NCBI GenBank assembly: GCA_046095485.1
Contig: JBJTJN010000059.1
Span: forward strand, 13,480 to 77,479
DNA: 64,000 bases
From: SYFI01 sp046095485
GTDB taxonomy: Bacteria > Actinomycetota > Thermoleophilia > Miltoncostaeales > Miltoncostaeaceae
Direction: 5' to 3'
Shown: positions 1 to 7,538 of the stretch, piece after piece
Numbering within the stretch: the stretch's first letter is position 1
Layout of the letters: the number at the start of each line of letters is the position of its first letter
The notes under the pieces: generated by a model
Databases searched by the model: none
What the model was told of the DNA's origin: nothing
Seen by the model: the letters and a program-made list of their open reading frames with translations, nothing else
Position numbers and translations under genes: made by a program

Positions 1-407
1 TGCGGCTCCACGCGCTCGGCCAGCCGCTTGAGCGACCACGACGAGATATCCAGCGCAAGCTGGAAGCCATCATCCGAGACGTCCATGAAGCGGCCGCCGA
101 GGTCCTCCACCTTCCCGAAGGCCACGGCGTGCACGAGGATGTCAATGCCGCCCAGCGCCTCGGCCGTGCCTGCCACGGCGGCGTCGAGCTCGGCGTCATC
201 GGTGACGTCGAGCGGCAGCACGGGCACCGGCCCGTTGGAGAGCTCACCGGCCAGCTTGCGCACGTCCTTCTCCACGCGCTCGCCCTGGAAGGTGAGCGCC
301 ACGCGCGCACCCTGCTCATCGAGCCGTCGCGCGATGGCCCACGCGATGCTGCGCTTGTTGGCCACGCCCACCACCAGCGCGCGCTTGCCCTCGACGATCC
401 CGCTCAC
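1..407 (-). CDS. fabI: Enoyl-ACP reductase FabI, N-terminal part (cut by window edge)
   Basis: The first 135 codons of an NAD(P)H-dependent enoyl-[acyl-carrier-protein] reductase, which carries out the last reduction of each fatty-acid elongation round. The N-terminus reads SGIVEGKRALVVGVANKRS followed by IAWAIARRL. This is the FabI variant of the short-chain dehydrogenase nucleotide fold, in which the usual glycine triad is spread out as G-x5-SIA. ALGGIDILVHAVAFGK is the beta4 strand region typical of FabI. The GTG at 407 is the first start in frame and fits the family N-terminus; GAGGG lies upstream, so the mRNA probably has a leader. The gene is divergent from copCD. The catalytic Tyr/Lys lie beyond the window. 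The family is clear, although another SDR cannot be fully excluded without the C-terminus. Confidence 0.85.
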   Translation of the reverse strand, partial: MSGIVEGKRALVVGVANKRSIAWAIARRLDEQGARVALTFQGERVEKDVRKLAGELSNGPVPVLPLDVTDDAELDAAVAGTAEALGGIDILVHAVAFGKVEDLGGRFMDVSDDGFQLALDISSWSLKRLAERVEP

Positions 408-441
408 GTGTCATCCCTCGCGTTCTCCAGCTGACCGCAGC

Positions 442-451
442 AGGCTAGCCT
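442..451. promoter_or_regulatory. Palindromic shared -10 region for fabI and copCD
   Basis: The palindrome AGGCTAGCCT (inside GCAGGCTAGCCTGC) presents TAGCCT on both strands. On the + strand TAGCCT (446-451) ends 8 nt before the copCD GTG at 460, which fits a leaderless transcript. On the - strand it lies 35 nt before the fabI GTG, which fits a leadered transcript. This is a sequence-based inference with no obvious -35 element. Confidence 0.5.
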
Positions 452-459
452 GCGGGGCC

Positions 460-1908
460 GTGCGATTCCCCGCCAAGCCACTGACGAGGGCCCTTGCGGC
501 ACTGATGCTCGCCGTGGCCTGCGCATTGGCCTTCGCGCCCGGCGCCATGGCGCACGCCCTGGTGGATCAGATCACCCCCGCCGACCGCGCGCGACTCGAC
601 TCGGGGCCCGGTCGGGTGGAGGTGCGCTTCACCGAGCCCGTGCAGCTGCTGCAGCAGTCGGACCTGACCGTGGTGGACTCCCGGGGCGAGCCGGTGAGCA
701 GCGGCCCCGGAGCGGTGCAGCAGGGCAACGCGTCGGTGATCGAGGTGCCGGTGCGCCCCCGCCTGGCCCCGGGCTCGTACACCGTGCGCTGGCGCGTGGT
801 GTCGGCCGACGGGCACATCATCCCCGGTGCATCGGTGTTCGCCGTGGGCGACGTGCCGCTGGCCGCGCCCTACCTGGGTGGCCCGGGAGGCGGCGAGGGC
901 CCCACCGAGACATCCGCCTGGTCGGTGACGGCCCGATGGGTGGAACTGGTCGGGATCGGCGGCCTGCTGGCGCTGCTGCTGTTCCGCGTGCTCATATGGC
1001 GACAGGCATGGAGGCCGCCGCCGCGGATGCCGGGGGGCGAGCGCGACGCCGCGCTGTCGTGGGCGCGCGACGCCTGGTGGATCGGCTTCGGCGCGCTGGC
1101 CCTGGTGGCGCTGGTGGGCGAGGCCCTCGTGCTGGTGGTGAAGACCGCGGCGTCGATGGGCACGAGCGTGTGGGGAGCGCTGGCCGACCCCGCGGGCATC
1201 GTGCGCGTGCTGGCCGACACGCGGTTCGGCGACCTGCTGCAGATCCGCACCCTCGCGCTGTTCGTGCTGTTCGCGCTCGGGGTGTGGCGGTTCCTGGTGG
1301 AGTACCGCAGCGACGATGCGCCCGAGCCGAAGGACGCCGACGGCGGCCTCGTGTCGATGCTCATCATGATGGTTCCGGCGCTCGTGGCCATTGGGTCGCT
1401 CTCGGCCCAGGGGCATGCGTCCACCACCGATATGCCGGCGCTGCAGGTGCCGGTGGACGCCCTGCATGCCGCCATGGCCAGCGCATGGATCGGCGGTCTG
1501 GCAATCGTCACGGTGTTCCTGCTGCGCCTTCCCCGGGTTGCCGGTGCGGGCGGGCGACTGGTGGGCGGGCTCTCGCTCGCGCGGTTCTCAGGCCTGGCGG
1601 TGATCGCCGTGGCGCTCCTGGTGGCGAGCGGCGTGGTGCGGGCGTTCGGCCAGATGACGTCCCCCGCCGACCTGTGGCAGACCTCCTACGGCTGGACGAT
1701 CCTCGTGAAGATCGGCCTGCTCGCCGTGGCGATCGTGCTCGCCCTGCGCACGCGGCGCGTGGTGAGCGCCCTTCGCCGCCGCCCGGGGCCGCCCAACATC
1801 GCCACCTTGGCGCTGGTGCGCAGAGGCGCCTGGGTGGAGATCGCCGTCACGCTGGTGATCGTGGCCTTCTCGGCGCTGCTCGTGGGCCAGGTGCCCCCGA
1901 TCTCATGA
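460..1908 (+). CDS. CopC-CopD fusion, copper resistance/uptake membrane protein
   Basis: A 482-residue protein with a signal peptide ending GAMA, then a mature His (HALVDQITPADRARL) and a CopC beta-barrel domain (about residues 28-125). It continues into a CopD domain with about eight hydrophobic segments (from about residue 155 to the end). Mature His-1 and the ADGH motif (VVSADGHIIPG) match the Cu(II) ligands of CopC proteins. CopC binds periplasmic copper and CopD is thought to carry it across the membrane. The GTG at 460 was chosen because it starts a clean signal peptide and lies 8 nt after a TAGCCT -10 hexamer. The open frame upstream to base 28 is antisense to fabI and unlikely to be coding. 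The stop overlaps the next start (ATGA). A YcnI-like protein, the usual partner, is encoded separately at 16177. Confidence 0.88.
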   Translation: MRFPAKPLTRALAALMLAVACALAFAPGAMAHALVDQITPADRARLDSGPGRVEVRFTEPVQLLQQSDLTVVDSRGEPVSSGPGAVQQGNASVIEVPVRPRLAPGSYTVRWRVVSADGHIIPGASVFAVGDVPLAAPYLGGPGGGEGPTETSAWSVTARWVELVGIGGLLALLLFRVLIWRQAWRPPPRMPGGERDAALSWARDAWWIGFGALALVALVGEALVLVVKTAASMGTSVWGALADPAGIVRVLADTRFGDLLQIRTLALFVLFALGVWRFLVEYRSDDAPEPKDADGGLVSMLIMMVPALVAIGSLSAQGHASTTDMPALQVPVDALHAAMASAWIGGLAIVTVFLLRLPRVAGAGGRLVGGLSLARFSGLAVIAVALLVASGVVRAFGQMTSPADLWQTSYGWTILVKIGLLAVAIVLALRTRRVVSALRRRPGPPNIATLALVRRGAWVEIAVTLVIVAFSALLVGQVPPIS

Positions 1909-2393
1909 CCACCCTCGTGCTCATGCGCCACGGCGTGGCCGAAGACGACAACCCCGGTGGCGACGCCGCGCGCCGCCTCACGCCCGAGGGCCTCGAGCGC
2001 GCCGGCCTGGCCGCGCAGGGGCTGGTGGCGCTGGGGGTGCGACCCGACCTGGTGGTGACCAGCCCGCTGGTGCGCTGCCGGCAGACGGCCGAGCTGGTGG
2101 CGGGCGCGGCGGGCTGCCCGATGGACGACGACCTGCGACTCGCGCCCGGCATGAGCGCATCCGACCTGCTCGAGGTGATGCTCGATCATCCCGACGCCGC
2201 AACCCTGCTCGCGTGCACGCACCAGCCCGGGCTCACCTACGCGCTGGCCGACCTCACCGGGTGCGGTCAGATCGGCTTCAAGCGACCGGGCGCCGCGGTG
2301 GTGGAACTCCAGGCGCCGCGGCTGGGCGCGGGCCGCCTGGTGGCCGTGCTGCCGCCGCGCGTGCTGCGCGCGGCGGCCGTGCCGCACACGTAG
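1905..2393 (+). CDS. SixA-like histidine phosphatase family protein
   Basis: A 162-residue protein of the histidine phosphatase (phosphoglycerate mutase-like) superfamily. LVLMRHGVAEDD near the N-terminus carries the catalytic RHG His. SPLVRCRQTAEL is the second phosphate-binding Arg block, and LLACTHQPGLTYALADL carries the second catalytic His. The length and the short form without an insert match SixA phosphohistidine phosphatases, which remove phosphate from HPt-type His residues. The true substrate here is unknown. It overlaps copCD by 4 nt (ATGA), so it is probably translationally coupled. It converges with the gene at 2403 across only 9 nt. Confidence 0.8.
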   Translation: MTTLVLMRHGVAEDDNPGGDAARRLTPEGLERAGLAAQGLVALGVRPDLVVTSPLVRCRQTAELVAGAAGCPMDDDLRLAPGMSASDLLEVMLDHPDAATLLACTHQPGLTYALADLTGCGQIGFKRPGAAVVELQAPRLGAGRLVAVLPPRVLRAAAVPHT

Positions 2394-2402
2394 GGGCGGG
2401 CC

Positions 2403-2804
2403 CTAGGCCCTCGGGGCGCTGATGACCACCGGCACGATTGACCGGTGGAACAACTCGAGGGGCTCGCCGTCCAGCACCAGCGGGCCCTTCTCCTCGATGA
2501 GAAGCAGCATCTGGCGGCGCTCCTCGCGACGCTTCTCGAACAGCATCTCCCAGCCCTTGGCCTCGCCGTCGCGCTGGTTGGACAGCGCGAGGTGGTGCAG
2601 CGTGTGCGACACGTGCTCCGTGGGCGTGGGGTTGCCGAGCCGGTCGTGGGCGTCCAGCAGCAGCATGGCCCGCATCCACGACGTGTCGCTGTTCTCGCGC
2701 GCGAAGCGGGTCCACTCGGGCGGCACGGCATCCTCGATCGCGTCGATGATCTCCGCCCATGCGCCCATGTCGGGGGCGCCGCCCGTGGCCTGCTCCTCGC
2801 TCAC
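2403..2804 (-). CDS. Conserved-looking hypothetical protein downstream of citrate synthase
   Basis: A 133-residue acidic, soluble protein that I do not recognise. It has no signal peptide or membrane segment. The middle is helical and charged (EKRREERRQMLLLIEEKG), and the C-terminus ends in a hydrophobic strand (RSIVPVVISAPRA). The GTG at 2804 lies one base after the citrate synthase stop, so the two genes almost certainly share a transcript. That suggests, but does not show, a link to central carbon metabolism. Confidence 0.6.
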   Translation of the reverse strand: MSEEQATGGAPDMGAWAEIIDAIEDAVPPEWTRFARENSDTSWMRAMLLLDAHDRLGNPTPTEHVSHTLHHLALSNQRDGEAKGWEMLFEKRREERRQMLLLIEEKGPLVLDGEPLELFHRSIVPVVISAPRA

Positions 2805-2805
2805 G

Positions 2806-4095
2806 TCAGCGCGCGCCGATGTCGACGTAGTCGCGCTCGTCCGGGCCCACGTATACCTGGCGCGGACGCGAGATCTTCTGCTCCTTGTCGTTGATCATCT
2901 CCAGCCACTGCGCGACCCAGCCCGGGGCGCGGCCGATGGCGAACATGACCGTGAACATCTCGGACGGAATGCCGAGCGCCTCGTAGATGAGGCCGGAGTA
3001 GAAGTCGACGTTCGGGTAGAGCTTGCGCTGGATGAAGAACTCATCGTTGAGCGCGACCGTCTCGAGCTCGACGGCGATCTCGAGCAGCGGGTTGACGCCC
3101 GTCACCTCGAACACGTCGTCGCAGGCCTTCTTGATGATGGTGGCCCGCGGGTCGTAGTTCTTGTAGACGCGGTGGCCGAAGCCCATGAGCAGCGCCTCGC
3201 GGTTCTTCACCTTCTCCACGAACTCGGGGACGTTGTCCTTGGAGCCGATCTCGCGCAGCATCACCAGCACGGCCTCGTTGGCGCCGCCGTGCAGCGGCCC
3301 GTAGAGGGCGGCGATGCCGGCAGCCACGGCCGAGTACGGGTCGACCTGCGACGAGCCCACGCTGCGCACCGTGGAGGTGCTGCAGTTCTGCTCGTGGTCT
3401 GCGTGGAGGATGAGCAGGATGTCCAGCGCGCGCACCAGGCGCGGGTCGGGGTCGTACTCGGCCCCGAAGAACATCTTGAGGATGTTGGTGGAGTAGTCGA
3501 GCGAGGGGTCCGGCGCCACGGGGTCCTTGCCCTGGTTGTGCCGGAAGGCCACGCCGCCGATGGTCGGCATCTTCGCGATGGTGTTGTAGAGCGCGTCCAT
3601 GCGCTCGGGGTCGCTCTCGATCTCCTTGGCCTCGGGGTTGAGCGTGGAGAGCTGGCCGAAGCCAGCCTCGAGCACGCCCATGGGGTGGGCGTCCTTGCGG
3701 TAGGCCTTCACCGCGGCCTCCACCGAGGGGTCCACCGGCATGCGGTCGGCGATGTCCTTGGTGAACTGCGCGAGCTCCGCCTGGTTGGGCAGGTCGCCGT
3801 GGATCAGCAGCCACGCCACCTCGAGGAATGTGCTCTTCTCGGCCAGCTGCTCGATGGGGTAGCCGCGGTAGCGCAGCACGCCGTTGTCTCCATCGAGGTA
3901 GGTGATGGCGCTGCGGCACGACGCGGTGTTCATGAACGCCGGGTCGTAGGTCATCAGGCCGAAGTCGTCGTCCGAGACCTTGATGTTGCGAAGCTCGGTG
4001 GCACGGATCGTGCCGTCCGTGATCGCGAACTCGTAGGTCTGGCCTGTCCGGTTATCGGTGACGGTGAGGGTTCCGTCCTGGGCCTCTGTGGACAT
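2806..4095 (-). CDS. gltA: Citrate synthase (type II)
   Basis: A 429-residue citrate synthase, which condenses oxaloacetate and acetyl-CoA at the entry to the TCA cycle. The N-terminal small beta domain (TLTVTDNRTGQTYEFAI) is typical of type II bacterial enzymes. Active-site segments are visible: HADHEQNCSTSTVRSVGSS, ALYGPLHGGANEAVL (active-site His) and GFGHRVYKNYDPRA (His and the catalytic Asp region). RAPGWVAQWLEM near the C-terminus is also canonical. The ATG at 4095 was chosen over an upstream in-frame ATG because GAAAGG sits 6 nt before it and the family N-terminus follows. A -10-like TAGACT lies at 4181-4176 on this strand. The aconitase gene lies 45 kb away at 49161. Confidence 0.95.
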   Translation of the reverse strand: MSTEAQDGTLTVTDNRTGQTYEFAITDGTIRATELRNIKVSDDDFGLMTYDPAFMNTASCRSAITYLDGDNGVLRYRGYPIEQLAEKSTFLEVAWLLIHGDLPNQAELAQFTKDIADRMPVDPSVEAAVKAYRKDAHPMGVLEAGFGQLSTLNPEAKEIESDPERMDALYNTIAKMPTIGGVAFRHNQGKDPVAPDPSLDYSTNILKMFFGAEYDPDPRLVRALDILLILHADHEQNCSTSTVRSVGSSQVDPYSAVAAGIAALYGPLHGGANEAVLVMLREIGSKDNVPEFVEKVKNREALLMGFGHRVYKNYDPRATIIKKACDDVFEVTGVNPLLEIAVELETVALNDEFFIQRKLYPNVDFYSGLIYEALGIPSEMFTVMFAIGRAPGWVAQWLEMINDKEQKISRPRQVYVGPDERDYVDIGAR

Positions 4096-4225
4096 ACGAC
4101 GCCTTTCCTTCAACTCGTGGCTTCCGGGGCCCCACTGGCCCCGCGGGTAACCGGATTCGTCCCGGACCGCAGGCGAGTCTAGGGAATGACGAGGCCCGGC
4201 ACCCGGGGGAACGGAGCGATGCTGC

Positions 4226-4231
4226 TACGGT
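4226..4231 (+). promoter_or_regulatory. -10-like TACGGT upstream of the NYN protein gene
   Basis: TACGGT fits the window-wide TAnnnT pattern but lies about 97 nt upstream of the Shine-Dalgarno-preceded ATG, so it would make a leadered mRNA. A GTG at 4235 is also in frame with the gene, 3 nt after the hexamer. I judged it too close to be a leaderless start. Confidence 0.35.
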
Positions 4232-4315
4232 GGCGTGCGCTCCCTGCCCACGGGCGGGGACGTGGCCATAGGGCCGCATGACCAGCCCCCGCTTGAGGGG
4301 CACCGACAATTCACT

Positions 4316-4320
4316 GGAGG
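4316..4320 (+). promoter_or_regulatory. Shine-Dalgarno GGAGG deciding the start at 4328
   Basis: GGAGG lies 7 nt before the ATG at 4328. It favours that start over the in-frame GTG at 4235, whose extra 31 residues look non-conserved. Confidence 0.75.
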
Positions 4321-4327
4321 CACCCAC

Positions 4328-5863
4328 ATGGCAGAGCACGTGCTCGCCGTGCTGGTCGACTTCGAGAACATGGCGCGACCTGGCGCCAAGTCCCGGGGCG
4401 ACTTCGATATCAACCTTGTCCTGAGCCGCCTTGCGGAGAAGGGCCGCGTGGTCGTCAAGCGCGCATACGCGGACTGGAGCCGCTACCGCGAGGCGAAGAT
4501 GGACCTGCAGAACGCCGGGCTCGAGCTCATCGAGATGCCCTCGGCGCGCGAGGGCGCGAAGAACCGCGCCGACATCAAGCTGGCGGTGGACGCCATGGAG
4601 CTCGCGTTCTCGCGCGAGCACCTCGACAACTTCGTCATCGTGTCCGGCGACAGCGACTTCACCCCGCTGGTGGGCAAGCTGCGCGAGCTCAACAAGCGCG
4701 TGATCGGCGTGGGCAACCGCGAGAGCTCCAGCGAGCTGCTCATCGCCAACTGCGATGAGTTCATCTACTACGACAGCATCGCGTCGTCGTCGCGCCGTAG
4801 CCGCGGCGGGTCGCGCAAGGACCCCATCGCCCTGCTGCAGGAGTCGCTCATGGCGCTGCTGCGCGAGGGCGTGGAACTTCCGCTGGCCAGCGTGGTGAAG
4901 GACGCCATGCGCCGCAAGGACCCGGCCTTCGACGAGAACGCCCTGGGCTACTCGACGTTCAGCAAGTTCCTCGAGGCGTCGTCCAGCAAGGCCGGCATCA
5001 CGCTGCAGACCGACCCGCGAAGCGGCACCTACCGGGTGTCCACCAGCGAGTCGACGGCCACCATCACCGTGACGAGCGGCGACGACGGCGACGGCGACGA
5101 GGCCGGTGACGGCCGTCGCCGGCGCAGGCGCGGCGGGCGTGGACGCGGCAGCGCCACCGGCGAGTTGGCCGAGCCCACCACGCGGTCCGCCGGAGGCCGA
5201 TCGCGTGCCGAGGCCGCCACCGAGGCCGCGGCGTCCGGCGCGGATGTCTTCGAGGTGTTCATCACCCCCACGCCAGATCCCGACCTGGGCCAGCTCCCAT
5301 CGCTCGACGAGCCCATCACCTACGAGGACATGGTGCTGCTCACGCCCGAGGTGGAGGCCGAGGTGAAGGCCGCGGGCATCGAGGAGGACGACCCCGACGC
5401 ACCGCCTGCGCGCAGCACGCGTCGCAGGCGCCGCCGCGCGTCGGCCGATGCCGACACCGAGGCGGAACCCACGCCCGACGACCTCGAGGCGATCGCCGAC
5501 GAGGACGTCGCGGCCGAGGAGGCCAGTGAGATCGGCCTCGCCGAGATCGGCGAGACGCCCACGCCCGAGGAGCAGGTGGAGGCCGAGGCCCCGCCGGCCG
5601 AGGAGGAAAAGCCCAAGCGCAGGCGCACCACGCGCAAGAAGGCAGACGAGGAGGCCCCGGCCGAGGACACCGCCGAGGCGAAGGCGGATGAGCCGGCCGA
5701 GGACACCGCCCCGGCCAAGGCCAGCACCAGGGCGAGCGCCAAGTCCAGCACCAAGTCGACCGCCAAGGACGACGACGCGGGGGACGACGAGAAGCCCGCG
5801 AGCCGTCGGCGCGTGCGTCGCAGCAGCGCGGCGAGCACCGAGGAGGAGCCCGCCGCCGAGTAG
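4328..5863 (+). CDS. NYN (LabA-like PIN) nuclease domain with OST-HTH domain and long charged tail
   Basis: A 511-residue protein. Residues 5-150 form a NYN/LabA-type PIN-fold domain. The acidic residues expected in metal-dependent RNases are visible: VLVDFENMA, NRADIKLAVDAM and VSGDSDFTPLV. Residues about 158-240 look like an OST-HTH/LOTUS domain (DPIALLQESLMALLREG through YSTFSKFLE), a module that binds RNA. The remaining 270 residues are low-complexity, with alternating Arg-rich blocks (RRRRRRGGRGRG) and Glu/Asp/Ala/Pro stretches, resembling the disordered tail of RNase E-type scaffolds. The likely role is RNA processing or RNA-protein scaffolding in the cytoplasm; the substrate is unknown. 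A strong Shine-Dalgarno precedes the start and a hairpin terminator follows the stop. Confidence 0.8.
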   Translation: MAEHVLAVLVDFENMARPGAKSRGDFDINLVLSRLAEKGRVVVKRAYADWSRYREAKMDLQNAGLELIEMPSAREGAKNRADIKLAVDAMELAFSREHLDNFVIVSGDSDFTPLVGKLRELNKRVIGVGNRESSSELLIANCDEFIYYDSIASSSRRSRGGSRKDPIALLQESLMALLREGVELPLASVVKDAMRRKDPAFDENALGYSTFSKFLEASSSKAGITLQTDPRSGTYRVSTSESTATITVTSGDDGDGDEAGDGRRRRRRGGRGRGSATGELAEPTTRSAGGRSRAEAATEAAASGADVFEVFITPTPDPDLGQLPSLDEPITYEDMVLLTPEVEAEVKAAGIEEDDPDAPPARSTRRRRRRASADADTEAEPTPDDLEAIADEDVAAEEASEIGLAEIGETPTPEEQVEAEAPPAEEEKPKRRRTTRKKADEEAPAEDTAEAKADEPAEDTAPAKASTRASAKSSTKSTAKDDDAGDDEKPASRRRVRRSSAASTEEEPAAE

Positions 5864-5875
5864 GGGGTGGGCGTG

Positions 5876-5902
5876 CCTGCGGCCCCCGACGGGGGCCGCA
5901 GG
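5876..5902 (+). terminator. Hairpin terminator after the NYN gene
   Basis: A perfect 12-bp GC stem (CCTGCGGCCCCC / GGGGGCCGCAGG) with loop GAC starts 13 nt after the stop codon at 5863. There is no T-run, as is common for terminators in high-GC actinobacteria. Confidence 0.7.
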
Positions 5903-5941
5903 ACTCCCGACCGTTGTCAGGACGACGCGATTTCGCGCGGC

Positions 5942-5947
5942 TAGCCT
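5942..5947 (+). promoter_or_regulatory. -10 hexamer TAGCCT for sbtA (leaderless)
   Basis: TAGCCT ends 6 nt before the GTG at 5954 and no Shine-Dalgarno is present. The spacing predicts that transcription starts at or next to the start codon. Confidence 0.55.
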
Positions 5948-5953
5948 GCGCGC

Positions 5954-6922
5954 GTGTCCTCGATAGACCTGCTGGTCAACACCATCGCGTCGCCGATGAT
6001 CCTGGCGTTCATCCTCGCGGTGATCGTCACGGCCCTCGGCAGCAACCTGCATCTGCCCAAGGCGCTGTCGACCAGCCTGTCGATCTACCTGCTGCTGGCG
6101 ATCGGGTTCAAGGGCGGCACGGCCCTGGCCGAGGAGCAGGTAGGCGGCATCGCGTTCCCGCTGCTGGTCACCCTGGGGCTTGGCATCGTCACGCCCCTCA
6201 TCGCTTATGTGATCGCGCGCTGGGTAATGCCGATCAGCAAGATCGACGGCTGCGCCCTGGCGGCCCACTACGGATCGGTGTCCGCCGTCACCTTCGCGGC
6301 GTCGCTCACGGTGCTGGCCGAGTCGGGCGTACCGGTGGAGGGCTACGCGCCCGCCATGCTGGCCCTTCTGGAGATCCCCGGCATCATCGTGGCCCTCACC
6401 CTCGCCGCCGACCAGGTGAGCGAGGCGCGCCAGGGCTGGGCGGGTGCCCTGCGCGAGGCCCTGCTCGGGCGCAGCATCGTGCTGCTCGCCGGGGGCCTGT
6501 TGATCGGGTGGATCGCCGGGCCGCAGCGCATGGAACTGGTGGCCCCCGTCTTCGACGATCTCTTCTTCGGCGCGCTCACGCTGTTCCTGATCGACCTCGG
6601 GGTCACCGTGGTGCGCCGGGCCACCGGCCTTCGCGAGTACGGGCCGCGCCTGGTGGTGGTGGGCATCGTGGTGCCGCTCATCAACGGCACGCTGGGGGTG
6701 CTGCTGGGCACCGCGGCGGGGCTGTCCATCGGCGGGGCCACCGTGCTGGGAGTCATGGCCGCCAGCGCGTCGTACATCGCGGCCCCGGCGGCGGTGCGCA
6801 TCGCCCTGCCCGATGCCAACCCGGCGCTGTACCTCACCGCGGCGCTGGGCATCACCTTCCCCTTCAACCTCATCGTGGGGATACCCCTCTTCTACTGGCT
6901 CGCCCAGGCCGTGGGCGGCTAG
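5954..6922 (+). CDS. sbtA: Sodium-dependent bicarbonate transporter SbtA
   Basis: A 322-residue integral membrane protein with about ten hydrophobic segments, matching the SbtA/DUF897 family of Na+/HCO3- symporters. Family features include the early segment MILAFILAVIVTALGS followed by IGFKGGTALAE, and the second-half motif DDLFFGALTLFLIDLG. A small-residue stretch, GVMAASASYIAAPAAVRIAL, also fits. SbtA is best known from cyanobacterial carbon concentration. Here it is followed 28 nt downstream by a beta-carbonic anhydrase gene, so the pair probably supplies bicarbonate/CO2 to carboxylases. The GTG at 5954 follows a TAGCCT hexamer by 6 nt. No SbtB-type PII regulator gene is next to it. Confidence 0.88.
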   Translation: MSSIDLLVNTIASPMILAFILAVIVTALGSNLHLPKALSTSLSIYLLLAIGFKGGTALAEEQVGGIAFPLLVTLGLGIVTPLIAYVIARWVMPISKIDGCALAAHYGSVSAVTFAASLTVLAESGVPVEGYAPAMLALLEIPGIIVALTLAADQVSEARQGWAGALREALLGRSIVLLAGGLLIGWIAGPQRMELVAPVFDDLFFGALTLFLIDLGVTVVRRATGLREYGPRLVVVGIVVPLINGTLGVLLGTAAGLSIGGATVLGVMAASASYIAAPAAVRIALPDANPALYLTAALGITFPFNLIVGIPLFYWLAQAVGG

Positions 6923-6950
6923 CGCCGCGCGAAGCGGGCATCATTCAGGC

Positions 6951-7445
6951 ATGAGCGCCACCGATGACCTGCTGCACTACTCCAAGGAATGGGCCGCGTC
7001 GTTCACGCAGGGCGATCTGGGCGTGGAGCCCACGCTCAAGCTGGCCGTGGTCGCCTGCATGGACTCCCGCCTCAACCCCCAGGCCCTGCTGGGCCTGCGC
7101 CCGGGCGAGGCGCACTACCTGCGCAACGCCGGTGGCACGGTGACCGACGATATGATCCGCTCGCTGGTGATCTCGCAGAGGTTCCTGGGCACGCGCGAGA
7201 TCGTCCTCATCCACCACACCGACTGCGGCATGCTGCGCTTCACCGACGACGAGCTGCTGCGATCGCTGCACAACGAAACGGGCATCCGCCCCACCTGGGC
7301 GGTGGAGACCTTCGCCGACACCGAGGAGGACCTGCGCATGTCCATGCGCAGGGTGCGCACCAGCCCCTTCATCCCCTACACCGACAGCGTGCGGGGCTTC
7401 ATCTACGACGTGAAGACCGGCAGGATCGCCGAGGTCGAGGCCTAG
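6951..7445 (+). CDS. Beta-class carbonic anhydrase
   Basis: A 164-residue beta-carbonic anhydrase, which interconverts CO2 and bicarbonate. The zinc ligands are visible as Cys in VVACMDSRLNP and as His and Cys in LIHHTDCGM (the CxDxR ... HxxC pattern). The catalytic Asp-Arg dyad is present in CMDSR. It is short for the family and resembles the small actinobacterial beta-CAs. It follows sbtA by 28 nt in the same direction and is probably co-transcribed with it. No clear Shine-Dalgarno precedes the ATG. Confidence 0.9.
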   Translation: MSATDDLLHYSKEWAASFTQGDLGVEPTLKLAVVACMDSRLNPQALLGLRPGEAHYLRNAGGTVTDDMIRSLVISQRFLGTREIVLIHHTDCGMLRFTDDELLRSLHNETGIRPTWAVETFADTEEDLRMSMRRVRTSPFIPYTDSVRGFIYDVKTGRIAEVEA

Positions 7446-7481
7446 GCAGACCCTGGCGCCGAGCCGGTTCGCCGATCCCGT

Positions 7482-7504
7482 TACCGTCTGATCGCATGCT
7501 GTGA
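7482..7504 (+). promoter_or_regulatory. -10 hexamer plus possible two-codon leaderless leader ORF
   Basis: TACCGT (7482-7487) lies 8 nt before ATG CTG TGA (7496-7504). If transcription starts at the ATG as for other genes here, the toxin-antitoxin mRNA would open with a minimal ORF (Met-Leu-stop), 34 nt before the antitoxin start. This may be chance. Confidence 0.35.
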
Positions 7505-7509
7505 CATAT

Positions 7510-7533
7510 CCTTACTCTCCCGTAGAAGTAAGG
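7510..7533 (+). promoter_or_regulatory. Inverted repeat over the antitoxin Shine-Dalgarno
   Basis: CCTTACT (7510-7516) and AGTAAGG (7527-7533) form a perfect 7-bp inverted repeat with a 10-nt spacer. The right arm overlaps the Shine-Dalgarno AAGGAGG of the antitoxin gene. It could be the operator for AbrB-type autorepression, or an mRNA hairpin that hides the ribosome-binding site, or both. Confidence 0.5.
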
Positions 7534-7538
7534 AGGCT

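Noticed and set aside
28..459. Open frame upstream of copCD giving a 626-residue protein
   Set aside because: It is antisense to fabI and has shadow-type Ser/Arg/Pro-rich composition. A signal peptide and a -10 hexamer mark the true start at 460.
4052..6268. 738-codon frame on the - strand opposite the NYN gene
   Set aside because: Gly/Arg/Leu-rich shadow of the + strand gene, with no recognisable domain; the + strand frame has clear NYN and OST-HTH motifs.
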